Shown here: positions 25,600-34,122 of the stretch, piece by piece
Layout: the number at the start of each line of letters is the position of its first letter
Position numbering within the stretch: the stretch's first letter is position 1
NCBI GenBank assembly: GCA_050012675.1
Contig: JBEKGS010000001.1
Coordinates: 1-64,000, forward strand
Source: Fen-455 sp050012675
Lineage (GTDB): Bacteria > Actinomycetota > Acidimicrobiia > Acidimicrobiales > Bog-793
Length of the DNA stretch: 64,000 bases
Direction: 5' to 3'
The notes under the pieces: model-generated
The model's input: the letters and a program-made list of their open reading frames with translations, nothing else
Told to the model about the DNA's origin: nothing
Database searches by the model: none
Position numbers and translations under genes: made by a program

Positions 25600-26409
25600 A
25601 TGCGCCGGGCCCTTTTCTTGCCTGCCTTCGACGGGCTGGCTGACCCCGATCGCCTCGTCCATCTGGCCGTGCAAGCCGAGTTCGCGGGTTGGGACGGTTT
25701 TTTCCTGTGGGATCACCTCCTGTACGCCGAGCCGGTGCGCGACATCCTCGACCCATACGTGTGCCTGGCCGCCATTGCCCAGGCAACCTCGAGAATCCAG
25801 CTCGGACCGCTCGTGACGCCCTTGGTACGCCGGCGCCCGGCGGTGGTCGCCCGCCAGGCCGTCACCCTCGACCTGCTCTCGCACGGGCGCCTAGTGCTCG
25901 GGTTTGGCATCGGTGACGACGGCGGTCCCCCAGGCGAACTCTCCGCTTTCGGTGAGATTCTCGATGCCGCCGCCCGGGGACGTGCGCTGAGCGAGGGTCT
26001 CGCAATCCTCACTGGACTGTTTTCGGGCGAGAAGGTGCACCATGAGGGCGAGTTCTTCCGTGCCGCGGATATCAGCTTCTCGCCTACGCCTTGGGGGCCA
26101 GGTGGTATCCCCATCTGGCTAGCAGCGCGCTGGCCCAACCGGGCGCCGATCCGCCGGGCCGCCAGGTTCCAGGGGGTCGTCGTCATCCAGATGACCCGGC
26201 CCGCCGACGTGGCGAAACTGCGTGAACAGCTCCGCGAGGCGGGTGCCGACCTTGAGCACTTCGAGATCGTGGTGGTGGCCAGCGGCGGCGAGGACGCCAG
26301 CGCCTGGGCCGAGGCAGGCGTGACTTGGCTGCTGACCCAGCTGGGGCCCTATCGGTTGAACTTTGACGAAGCCCTCGAGGTGGTGGCGGCGGGGCCGAGC
26401 GCGACCTGA
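25600..26409 (+). CDS. LLM-class flavin-dependent oxidoreductase
   Basis: A 269-residue TIM-barrel enzyme of the luciferase-like monooxygenase class. Signs are AEFAGWDGFFLWDHLLY (about 28-44), RIQLGPLVTPLVRRRP (about 67-82), LVLGFGIGDD and a C-terminal GVTWLLTQLGP. These enzymes use FMN or, often in Actinomycetota, coenzyme F420; the sequence alone does not settle which. It starts 8 bp after the GntR stop, with only a weak ribosome site, and is the last gene of the operon before a 605-bp gap. It may oxidise or reduce an intermediate of the same pathway. Confidence 0.86.
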   Translation: MRRALFLPAFDGLADPDRLVHLAVQAEFAGWDGFFLWDHLLYAEPVRDILDPYVCLAAIAQATSRIQLGPLVTPLVRRRPAVVARQAVTLDLLSHGRLVLGFGIGDDGGPPGELSAFGEILDAAARGRALSEGLAILTGLFSGEKVHHEGEFFRAADISFSPTPWGPGGIPIWLAARWPNRAPIRRAARFQGVVVIQMTRPADVAKLREQLREAGADLEHFEIVVVASGGEDASAWAEAGVTWLLTQLGPYRLNFDEALEVVAAGPSAT

Positions 26410-27014
26410 CAAGCCTCCGGAGGAACCGGGCGGCTCAACTTCTCCGAACTGGAGAGCGTCATCTCTAGTCGGAAAGTGAGGTTGCTGGTCGGCGATCCGC
26501 ATGAACAAAGCTCTGATATGACGAGGTGTCGGTCTCGTCCGTGAGCGCCTCGACGTGCGCGTGACGACGTCCAGCAGTCCATCGCCCGGCGCCGGTTCGT
26601 CCTCCTACATCATGCCCAGGGCCTGCAAATGCGCCGGGAGACGCAGGCGACGCTCGTCGGACCGGAGCCCAGCCGCAATCTCCGAGGGCCGTAATTTGGT
26701 TCCAGGTCTCCCTTACAACTATTGTTAGGGAAACCTGAATCATGTGTCGTACAGTGAACGACTGGCAAGCCGATGCGTTGCGAAGGGCTCTATCTTGTGC
26801 AGTCCAATGCCATTGCGGCCCATGGCGTGGCGTCACCGTTCGTGTCGACAACGGCCTTCCAGCGCGGTGCCGATGAAGGTCTCACTGATCATCCATCTCC
26901 GTACGTGGAACGAAGTGTTCGCACCATCCGGCACCTGAAACCGGCGACACTTGTGGCCCTTCCAATCATCGCAGTTGCCCGAGGTAGCTCTCTCGGCGGA
27001 CAGCTTGTCGCGAC
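26410..27014. other. Long intergenic region before the NRAMP gene
   Basis: No gene is supported in these 605 bases. A minus-strand stretch at about 26605-26700 reads PSEIAAGLRSDERRLRLPAH before a stop, which could be the tail of a lost gene, but I cannot name it. The notable feature is the 35-bp near-palindrome at 26703-26737. Confidence 0.45.
26703..26737. promoter_or_regulatory. 35-bp near-palindrome, candidate DtxR/MntR operator
   Basis: The left arm CAGGTCTCCCTTACAA and the right arm TTGTTAGGGAAACCTG are inverted repeats with only two mismatches, around a 3-base centre. It is 278 bp before an NRAMP transporter that is followed by a DtxR/MntR-type regulator. DtxR-family operators are AT/GG-containing palindromes with TTAGG/CCTAA-like halves, so this is a plausible metal-responsive operator. 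The long distance to the start is unexplained. Confidence 0.48.
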
Positions 27015-28316
27015 ATGACAAGCGTCTTGCCCTCGAGAGTGGACCTGGAGGTACAGCCGCGCCCGGTCGAAAAGGACAAGAGGCGAAGGACACGCTGGTT
27101 GGTCGTTCCGCTGCTGGCCCTCTGTGGTCCAGGCCTTGTGGTAATGCTCGCCGACACCGACGCTGGAAGTCTCATAACTGCCGCCCAGTCCGGGGCCAAG
27201 TGGGGATACGAGATGGTCCTTCCCCAGCTCGTGCTCATCCCGGTCCTCTACATCGTCCAGGAGATGACCGTCCGGCTTGGTGTGCTTACCGGAAAGGGTC
27301 ACGGGGCCCTCATACGCGAGCACTTCGGACGGGGATGGGGGTTGCTGTCGGCCGGGATGCTCTTTCTTGCGGGCACCGGGGCACTGCTCACAGAATTTGC
27401 GGGCGTTGCCGGCGTGGGCCAGCTCTTCGGCGTCCCCCGCCTGTTGACCGTCCCGGTGGCCGCCGCGTTCCTCATCGGCATCGCCATGACCGGCAGTTAC
27501 CGTCGTGTCGAACGTATCGGGATCGCGCTCGGCCTCGCGGAACTGGCCTTCATACCGGCAGTCGTGATGGCGCATCCGAGCTTCAGCGCCATCGGCCGGG
27601 GCCTCGGGCATGTGCCGCTCGGTAACAGCTCATTCACGCTGCTGCTAGCTGCCAACGTCGGCGCCGTAATCATGCCGTGGATGATCTTCTATCAGCAGGG
27701 CGCGGTGCTCGACAAGGGACTGCGAGTTCAAGACATCCCGCGGGAACGGCGTGTCACCGCTGTCGGTGCGGTGCTCACCCAGTTGATCATGGTCGCCGTC
27801 GTCGCCGCCTTTGCGGCGACAATTGCCCGCCACCATCTCGGGGTCGCGCTCGACAGTGTCGGGGAGATGTCCTTGGCGCTGCGCCCGTTCATAGGCGGAG
27901 TCGGGTCGAAGGTCCTTCTCGGGGCCGCAGTCCTCGGCGCTGCCCTTGTCGCGGGTCTGGTCGCGTCCCTGGCCGGTGCATGGGGGATCTCCGAGGTTTT
28001 CGGGTGGACACACAGCCTCAACGGCCTGCCGTGCCGCAAGAACGCGAAGTTCTACATCGTCTACGGCCTTGCCCATGTCGTGGGCGCGGTTGTAGTTCTC
28101 TTGAGTTTTGATCTCGTCAACCTCGTCGTCGATGTCGAGGTGATGAACGCGCTCCTGCTGCCGATCGTGCTCGGTCTGTTGTTGGCCCTCGAGGCGCGGG
28201 CGCTGCCCTACGAGCACCGAATGCACGGGTGGCGCCGGGGACTCGCAACTGGGCTGTGTGTCGTGGTCATCGGGTTCGGTCTCTACATCGCGCTCGTGAC
28301 GCTCAGACACCTGTAG
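27015..28316 (+). CDS. NRAMP-family divalent metal transporter, divergent subgroup
   Basis: A 433-residue polytopic membrane protein with about 11 helices. It follows the NRAMP plan: GPGLVVMLADTDAGSLITAA in the first helix and GAVIMPWMIFYQQGAV in the sixth. Two key motifs differ from classical MntH: helix 1 DPGN reads as an Asp-rich DTDAGS, and helix 6 MPH reads MPW (the Met is kept, the His lost). Metal choice (Mn, Fe, Mg or other) is therefore open. The start at ATG 27015 has no strong ribosome site; a short charged N-tail precedes helix 1. It is 126 bp ahead of a DtxR-type regulator on the same strand, which points to metal-controlled expression. Confidence 0.85.
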   Translation: MTSVLPSRVDLEVQPRPVEKDKRRRTRWLVVPLLALCGPGLVVMLADTDAGSLITAAQSGAKWGYEMVLPQLVLIPVLYIVQEMTVRLGVLTGKGHGALIREHFGRGWGLLSAGMLFLAGTGALLTEFAGVAGVGQLFGVPRLLTVPVAAAFLIGIAMTGSYRRVERIGIALGLAELAFIPAVVMAHPSFSAIGRGLGHVPLGNSSFTLLLAANVGAVIMPWMIFYQQGAVLDKGLRVQDIPRERRVTAVGAVLTQLIMVAVVAAFAATIARHHLGVALDSVGEMSLALRPFIGGVGSKVLLGAAVLGAALVAGLVASLAGAWGISEVFGWTHSLNGLPCRKNAKFYIVYGLAHVVGAVVVLLSFDLVNLVVDVEVMNALLLPIVLGLLLALEARALPYEHRMHGWRRGLATGLCVVVIGFGLYIALVTLRHL

Positions 28317-28424
28317 TTCTCTCGCGTGTCCCCTCAGCGCGGTATTGCCGTTTCGGAGAGACCTTCACCCGACTTGCCGGCGCGAGGGGAGGCGAATTAC
28401 GCCGCCACCGTGCCATGCCGGTTG

Positions 28425-28430
28425 TAGAAT
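28425..28430 (+). promoter_or_regulatory. -10 element of a probably leaderless promoter for the DtxR-type gene
   Basis: TAGAAT, preceded by TG two bases upstream, ends 12 bases before the ATG at 28443, and there is no Shine-Dalgarno sequence. The transcript would begin at or within a few bases of the start codon. Confidence 0.4.
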
Positions 28431-28442
28431 CCGCTTCGCATC

Positions 28443-29111
28443 ATGGCGCCGAGCGCACATCCTCCTGTGGAGGAGTATCTCCAGATGATCGCCATTCTCG
28501 GCGAAGAGGGGATTCCCGCGGTCCAGGCCCAGCTTGCCAAACGACTTGGGAAAACCCCTGCGGCGGTCTCCGAGGTCATCCTCCGTCTCGAGGCCGACGG
28601 TTACATCACGCGCGACGGCCGCGTGATCACTCTGACCGATGAGGGCCGTGCGGTGGCGACGGCCGTGATCAGGCGGCACCGCCTCGCTGAGCGGCTGTTG
28701 GTCGATATCATCGGCATCTCCTGGTCCGCCGCCCACCTCGAAGCGGGGCGGTGGGAGCACGTGATCTCAGACGTGGTCGAGGAGCATCTCGTCGCCCTGC
28801 TGGGAGATCCGGCTACTTGTCCGCATGGCAATCCGATCCCGGGGAGCCATAACTCCGCACCCACCCGTTTCGAGCTCACTGCCCTCAGCGACGTCGAAAC
28901 AGGCCTGCCGGTCCGCGTGGCGCGTATCAGCGAGGATGTCGAGCAGGACCGGGCCTCTCTCATCTTCTTGGAGGGAGCAGGTTTCATCCCCGGCGCAGCC
29001 GTCAAAGTTGTGGAGAACCAACCGGACGGCACGCTGCTGCTCGAGATCGGGGGCGGGCTACGAGCAGTCGGAGCCGCGCTTGCTCAGCGACTGCTCGTCG
29101 ACCGCGCCTGA
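28443..29111 (+). CDS. DtxR/MntR-family metal-dependent transcriptional regulator
   Basis: A 222-residue regulator with three family parts: an N-terminal winged helix (1-65, including LAKRLGKTPAAVSEVILRLE), the metal-binding dimerisation domain (66-140: RRHRLAERLLVD, HLEAGRWEHVISDVVE and CPHGNPIPG), and a C-terminal FeoA/SH3-like domain (150-222). The His/Glu metal ligands of IdeR/DtxR are present. It would repress metal uptake genes, most simply the adjacent NRAMP transporter, when its metal is abundant. Whether it senses iron or manganese cannot be decided by sight; the presence of the SH3-like domain favours the DtxR/IdeR branch over short MntR. Confidence 0.9.
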   Translation: MAPSAHPPVEEYLQMIAILGEEGIPAVQAQLAKRLGKTPAAVSEVILRLEADGYITRDGRVITLTDEGRAVATAVIRRHRLAERLLVDIIGISWSAAHLEAGRWEHVISDVVEEHLVALLGDPATCPHGNPIPGSHNSAPTRFELTALSDVETGLPVRVARISEDVEQDRASLIFLEGAGFIPGAAVKVVENQPDGTLLLEIGGGLRAVGAALAQRLLVDRA

Positions 29112-29362
29112 GAGGGGGCTCAGTCTGCCTGACCGGGCTGAGGTGCGCGCTCCGCGCGGTCGTTCCCCGGCGCGTCCGCGGCGAGGAGCAGTACCACGCA
29201 CCATCCACATCGATACAGCGGTGAATCGCCGCCGATGCAGAGCAGGTTCGTCGGCATTCGTGAGCTGGCGTCAGCTCGTTCCTACAGCTGGACCGCCAGT
29301 TTGACTCGTGCCCACTCCAGGGGGTGACTGGTCGCGGATGAGCGAGCGAGGTGGCCTCACCC

Positions 29363-29971
29363 CTACGGGCTCGGCAGCCGGGCGCCTCCGGATGGTGCCG
29401 GGAAGGCCTGGTGAGCTGCCGCGGAAGCGGGCGTGCCGCCGCGTCGCGGTGAAGCAAACACCCTGGCCGTGATCATGTCGGTGGAGCACAGGTCGTAGAC
29501 GCGCTCGAACGTGTCGAGGACGAGGCGGCCCACGTCCCTCGTGTCGGGGTAGATCGTCGCCTGCGTCGCCCACCAGTTGGGCTTGGCCGGAAGACGGGGC
29601 GTACTCCATCCGATGGTGGCGAGGATCTCCTCATCCTCGGTGCTCAGGCGGTCGGAACCTTCCAGGAAGTTGTTCGAGGAGGCCTCGGCGACGACCGAGC
29701 CGTCTTCGCAGACCAGCAACTGCACGTAACGCCCAGGTGGAAGGCCGGCATCGAGAATGAGGATCCACCGGCCCGGACTGTCGACGAGCAGGTCGACCAG
29801 CCCGACAAGGTCGCGCTTGAGCGCCATAACTGTCATGGTCCAAGTCGCCGGCTCGGTCCTTGCCGACGGGACCGTCGACGGGGAGATCGCGTGCTCCCGT
29901 TGCGCTGCCAGGAGCTCGTCGACGTCGAGGAACCACTTCTGCAGTTCCGCGCGACTATCACGACGGGTCAT
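29363..29971 (-). CDS. TY-Chap (type III chaperone-like) domain protein
   Basis: A 202-residue protein. ATG 29971 has GAGGAGG five bases before it, which fixes the start against a longer frame from 30031. The central domain (about 40-160) matches the TY-Chap family of YbjN/type III chaperone-like folds: RDLVGLVDLLVDSPGRWILI, GRYVQLLVCEDGSVVAEASS, then LSTEDEEILATIGWSTP. Such domains are thought to bind other proteins, but no partner is apparent. The C-terminal 25 residues are Pro/Ala/Gly-rich and look disordered. It is divergent from the transketolase-like gene across 390 bp in which I see no other feature. Confidence 0.72.
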   Translation of the reverse strand: MTRRDSRAELQKWFLDVDELLAAQREHAISPSTVPSARTEPATWTMTVMALKRDLVGLVDLLVDSPGRWILILDAGLPPGRYVQLLVCEDGSVVAEASSNNFLEGSDRLSTEDEEILATIGWSTPRLPAKPNWWATQATIYPDTRDVGRLVLDTFERVYDLCSTDMITARVFASPRRGGTPASAAAHQAFPAPSGGARLPSP

Positions 29972-30361
29972 GTTGCCCTCCTCATCGCCTGGCGTTGGCA
30001 CCGTGCCTTGAGTCGGTTGCCGAACCGTCAACGGGCCAGGTCCCTCGGGTCACTCTGGATGAGACAACCAGGAGAATACCCGGAGGTTGTGTCACTGAGG
30101 TCGGGCGATCGGCGCCCCTTTAGCCCTCGTCGGGTTGTCCGCAGCGCAAGAGACTGCGAGGTGCCAGAAAGACGCGTCCGACCCGGAGCGGCCGGGGCGT
30201 CTCCTGTCGGGGGTGCTGGATCGAGGGGTGAGATGTCTGCCTTGCAGAACCCAACGTTCAGCACAGTCCGGCAGTTCTCCGGGCAGCGGACCTCTCCCAA
30301 GCCCATGAAAGGATGGCGCTATGACAGCATGGTCCATGAAAGCGCGCCAGAGAGGACCCCG

Positions 30362-32764
30362 ATGACGAGTTTGCAGGCCCCGAAGTTCAATGCTCGCAGT
30401 GCGGACGGTGGTGCTGTCGCTGTCGAACGTCTCTATGCGGCGGCAGAGTCGGACTTCGCTCACTTCGAAGTCATCAAGGACCTCGTGGATGAGTGCATCG
30501 ATCTGTCGCTGAACTACCGCCAGAGCGGACATCCGGGCGGCTCGCGCTCCAAGGTCCATGTCCTGCTCGCTTTGCTTCTCTCAGGGGCCATGCGCTGGGA
30601 CCTCCGCCGTCCCTGGTTGCGTTTCGGCGACCGATTCGTGCTCTCCGCCGGGCACACGGCGCCTCTGGTCTATGCGACACTCGCCGTGCTGAACGAGGGA
30701 CTCCGGGCGCGCCACGACCGGACCGGCGATCCGCGCTATGCCTTCCCCGACGACGGTCGATGGGCCTTGACGTGGGAATCGTTGCTACAGCTGCGTCATC
30801 GCGGAGGATTGCCGGGACATCCGGAGATGGCGGGTCGAACCTTGTTCCTCAAGTTCAACACCGGTCCTTCCGGCCACGGCATGGCGCCCGCGGCGGGCGA
30901 GGCGCTCGCGCTCAAGCTCGCTGGAGCAGAGGAAGTCAAGGTCTTCGTGGTGGAAGGCGAGGGTGGGCTGACCGCCGGGGGCAGCCACGAGACCAAGAAC
31001 CTGGCGTGGGGGCTAGGTCTGGTCAATCTGGTGTTCCTGATCGACTGGAACGACTTCGGCATCGACTCGCGTGCCGCGTCGAGCGTGGTCCACGGTTCGC
31101 CTGTTGATTGGTTCGCCCCTTACGGCTGGCGGGTCACGGGCACCGAGCACGGATCGGAATGGGGCCCGGTGACCAGGGCAGTCCTGGAGAGCGCCTGCGG
31201 GGCCAATCCCGATGGGGTGCCGAGCGTCGCCTGGTTCAAGACCCGCAAGGGCCGAGGTTACGGGAAGTACGACCACAAGAGCCACGGCACTCCGTGGCCG
31301 AGGAACTCGGAGGAGTTCTGGGCGGTGCGCAAGCAGTTCATGAGTCGTTACGGTGTCGAGTACGCAGGCGTCGACGAGCCTGCGCCGAGCGATCAGTCCG
31401 CGCTGCACGCCCAGGCTGAAGAGAACCTGCGCGTCGCGCTCGAGGTGCTGCGCCGGGATGAAACTCTGGTCGACTGGCTTTCCGAGCGGCTCTTGAGCAT
31501 CGCCGACTCGGTGCCGAGCCACATCGACGGCTTCCGCCTCGACGCCGGCGCGGGCGTGCCCTTCTCGGATTCCCGGCTCTTCGACTTCAACAGCTACCCG
31601 GACCAGATGTGGAAGAAGCCCGGGGAGAAGGCGGCAAACCGCGCTGCTCTAGGAGCGTGGGGGTCGTACGTGAACGCCTCGGCCAAGCGATCTTACGGTC
31701 GTCCCCTTTTCATCGCCTGCTCGGCCGACCTTGCGGAGTCGACGAACATCTCAGGGTTCGCGGAGGACTTCGGGGACCTCCCGGGCTTCGGCTGGTACGA
31801 GCGTGATGAGAACCCGACCGGAGCCCTGCTACCCACAGAGATCACCGAGTTCGCCAACGCCGGTCTTTTGACCGGCCTGGCATCGGTCAACCTCGCCGAC
31901 GACCCGTTCGCCCGCTTCGACGGGTTCTGGGGTGCGTGCTCGACATACGGAGCCTTCTCGTATCTCAAGTACGGGCCGATGCGGCTTTTCAGCCAGCTCG
32001 CTCAAGACTGCGAGCTGAAGGTCGGAAAGCTCCTGTGGATCGCGGGTCACTCCGGCCCCGAGACGGCAGACGACTCCCGTACCCATTTCGGGATCTTCGA
32101 GACAGGCGTCACTCAGTTGTTCCCCGAGGGCAAGGTCGTCGATCTGCACCCATGGGAGTACAACGAGGTGCCGGTCGTCCTCGGCGCCGCCTTCGCGAGC
32201 GATGTGCCCATCGTCGCGTTGCATCTCACTCGTCCGGCAATCGAGATCCCCGACCGTGCCTTGCTCAAGATACCGTCCCATCTCGCCGCCGCCCGGGGTG
32301 CCTACGTCCTGCGCCAGTTCGAAACTGGCAGGCCGAAGGCGGGAACCGTGTACGTGAGAGGAACGATGCCTACCCGGAACCTCTTGCAGGTGCTGCCGGA
32401 GCTCGATCGCCTCGGGCTCAACGTCAAGGTGATCGCCGCCATCAGCACCCAGCTGTTCAGGATGCAAAGCCGTGACTACCGCGACGGCGTCGTCGGACCT
32501 GGCGACCGGGTCGATGCCATGGTCGTGACCAACGGCGCCTTCAAGCTGATGAACGACTGGGCCGAGGGGTCGATCGTGCGGGAGTACTCCCTTTCCGCGG
32601 ACTGGGACGACACCTGGCGGACGGGGGGGACCGTGGACGAGGTCATCGACGAGGCCCATCTCGCCCCGGAGCACATCGTTTCTGCCATAGAGCGGTTCGT
32701 GACCGAACGCCCACGGCGACTGGAGATGATGCACGCGACCATGGACGCAGTCGAGCGTCTCTAG
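30362..32764 (+). CDS. Transketolase-like thiamine-diphosphate enzyme
   Basis: An 800-residue enzyme starting at ATG 30362 (GAGG six bases upstream). The N-terminal TPP domain has the transketolase landmarks SGHPGGSRS (about 50), VLSAGHTAPLVY and FNTGPSGHGMAPAAGEAL. The Mg-TPP motif reads EGEGGLT...DWNDFGID, with Glu where GDG normally has Asp. The middle pyrimidine-type domain (about 410-600) and a C-terminal transketolase domain follow. It is longer than ordinary transketolase (650-690) and shorter than AceE (880-930), so it may belong to a separate actinobacterial branch with an unknown acyl or ketol donor. Its TAG overlaps the truncated end of the endonuclease V remnant on the other strand. 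Confidence 0.82.
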   Translation: MTSLQAPKFNARSADGGAVAVERLYAAAESDFAHFEVIKDLVDECIDLSLNYRQSGHPGGSRSKVHVLLALLLSGAMRWDLRRPWLRFGDRFVLSAGHTAPLVYATLAVLNEGLRARHDRTGDPRYAFPDDGRWALTWESLLQLRHRGGLPGHPEMAGRTLFLKFNTGPSGHGMAPAAGEALALKLAGAEEVKVFVVEGEGGLTAGGSHETKNLAWGLGLVNLVFLIDWNDFGIDSRAASSVVHGSPVDWFAPYGWRVTGTEHGSEWGPVTRAVLESACGANPDGVPSVAWFKTRKGRGYGKYDHKSHGTPWPRNSEEFWAVRKQFMSRYGVEYAGVDEPAPSDQSALHAQAEENLRVALEVLRRDETLVDWLSERLLSIADSVPSHIDGFRLDAGAGVPFSDSRLFDFNSYPDQMWKKPGEKAANRAALGAWGSYVNASAKRSYGRPLFIACSADLAESTNISGFAEDFGDLPGFGWYERDENPTGALLPTEITEFANAGLLTGLASVNLADDPFARFDGFWGACSTYGAFSYLKYGPMRLFSQLAQDCELKVGKLLWIAGHSGPETADDSRTHFGIFETGVTQLFPEGKVVDLHPWEYNEVPVVLGAAFASDVPIVALHLTRPAIEIPDRALLKIPSHLAAARGAYVLRQFETGRPKAGTVYVRGTMPTRNLLQVLPELDRLGLNVKVIAAISTQLFRMQSRDYRDGVVGPGDRVDAMVVTNGAFKLMNDWAEGSIVREYSLSADWDDTWRTGGTVDEVIDEAHLAPEHIVSAIERFVTERPRRLEMMHATMDAVERL

Positions 32765-33244
32765 CGGCCAGGCCCGGCGCCGCGAGGATGATCGAGTCCG
32801 CTCGCGTCTACGAGCAGGACCTCAGGTCGTGGCTCGAGCCTCTCCAGCGCGCGGGCGAGGATCGGGCCTTGTCTCAGGGCCAACAGGTCGGGCACGTACG
32901 GGAACGGGACACGTGAGGCCACGACGCTCTGGGCGAGGACGTCGTCGGCCTGCCTGGGGCGCCCGAGGGTCATGGCACCTCTCAGATGGTGGTCGGTCCT
33001 GCGGCCCTGCAGGTCCGCTGCGCCGGCGCGCCAGGTGACGGCCGTTCACGCCCGGTCGCCCGACTGGCCGGGACCGGGGCCGGCGCGGGCGTAGGCGATG
33101 AAGCACCCGTCGAAAAAGGCCCGATGGCCCGATGCCAGAAATTGGCTGGGCCGCTCGTGTTTGCGCCGCGGCCGCAGCGAGCCGGTACTGCAGCTCCACG
33201 AGCTCTTCGTCGTTCTTGGGCCATCCCCACGACTCGGCTGGCAC
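32761..33244 (-). pseudogene. nfi: Endonuclease V remnant, frameshifted and 3'-truncated
   Basis: Three minus-strand frames give the parts of an endonuclease V (deoxyinosine repair) in order: WPKNDEELVELQYRLAAAAA (N-terminus), then FFDGCFIAYARAGPGPGQSG, then a long piece with ADDVLAQSVVASRVPFPYVP and LLVDASGLDHPRGAG. Frame changes fall between these blocks. The catalytic-region Glu of FREGP reads Gln (LRQGP). The frame stops at 32761, just where the protein should continue toward its C-terminal third, and there it meets the stop of the transketolase-like gene. The gene is therefore broken, unless the indels are assembly errors; the missing 3' end cannot be explained that way. Confidence 0.7.
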
Positions 33245-33312
33245 AACACGATTCTCGCCGACTCACAGCCCCGGGCGGGCTCCGAGGCGCCAACGATGGC
33301 TACCCTGGTGCA

Positions 33313-33579
33313 GTGAAGGGTGACCGGGTGGAGGTCCTCGTCGATGTGGGAGCCGGGGTCGAGCGTTTCGAGATCGAAGCGACTCGGGCCGGAAGGCGCG
33401 TCGAGGTGGGAAACGCCCGAGGAATAGTCGAGGTCACGGAGGTCACACGCTCCGGGACGCCGGTCCGCACCGCGCGGTTCATGGTCGCCAAGGTCGTTGC
33501 AGTGGTGGAGCATCCAGCCCGTGACCGAGAACCCGACGCCCCGCGCCGGAGCGCCCGCGAGGAAGGGGAAACTCAATGA
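33313..33579 (+). CDS. Small protein of unknown function, coupled to the stress protein gene
   Basis: An 88-residue frame from GTG 33313 to 33579, overlapping the next gene's ATG by 4 bp. Its first 60 residues alternate charged and hydrophobic residues (VEVLVDVGAGVERFEIEATR) and look like a compact beta-sheet domain; the last 25 are charged and probably disordered. No Shine-Dalgarno is visible, but TACCCT sits six bases before the GTG, as in leaderless actinobacterial genes. I do not recognise the family. The overlap with the universal stress gene suggests co-translation. Confidence 0.6.
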   Translation: MKGDRVEVLVDVGAGVERFEIEATRAGRRVEVGNARGIVEVTEVTRSGTPVRTARFMVAKVVAVVEHPARDREPDAPRRSAREEGETQ

Positions 33580-34016
33580 CAGACGTTCCGCACCGGCCGG
33601 TGATCGTCGTCGGCGTCGACGGTTCGCCGCAGGCTACGTTCGCGCTCGAGGTGGCGATCGAAGAAGCTCGTCTTCGGCGGGCGGTCCTGCATGTCACCTA
33701 CGCCTATCCCGCAATGGGTGCCCAGATCACGGGATCCACGGCCAAGGAGTACTACGGGGAGACCGAACACGACGCGAGGCAGGTTCTCGAACGGGCCGCG
33801 GCCGCGGCACAGTCCATGGAAGGTCTCGAGGTCGAGTGGCTGGGCATTCCTGGGAACCCGTCCGAGGTGCTCATCGAGGCCAGCCGAGGGGCCAGTTTGT
33901 TGGTGGTCGGCTCGAGGGGACTGGGCGGGTTCAGGGGCCTCTTGATGGGATCGGTCTCAAATCAGTGCGTTCACCACGCCCACTGCCCGGTGCTCGTCGT
34001 CCGCAGCGAGCACTGA
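33576..34016 (+). CDS. Universal stress protein, UspA family
   Basis: A 146-residue single Usp domain. N-terminal VIVVGVDGSPQATFALEVA is the family start, and the C-terminal GSRGLGGFRGLLMGSVSNQ contains the ATP-binding G-x2-G-x9-GS pattern, so it is of the nucleotide-binding type. It ends with HCPVLVVR, also typical. It is coupled to the small protein upstream. In Actinomycetota such proteins respond to starvation, hypoxia or oxidative stress. Confidence 0.93.
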   Translation: MTDVPHRPVIVVGVDGSPQATFALEVAIEEARLRRAVLHVTYAYPAMGAQITGSTAKEYYGETEHDARQVLERAAAAAQSMEGLEVEWLGIPGNPSEVLIEASRGASLLVVGSRGLGGFRGLLMGSVSNQCVHHAHCPVLVVRSEH

Positions 34017-34122
34017 GCCGTAGCTCGCGCCGGTCCGCAGCGACCGGGCAGGTTGTGGGCAAACCGTTCCGGGAGTGCCCGGAGGCACAAGCCCACGCAC
34101 AAGACCCTTGGCTCGGCCAGGG

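Noticed and set aside
26465..26851. Minus-strand frame before the NRAMP gene
   Set aside because: It crosses the 35-bp palindrome, has no family signature and no ribosome site.
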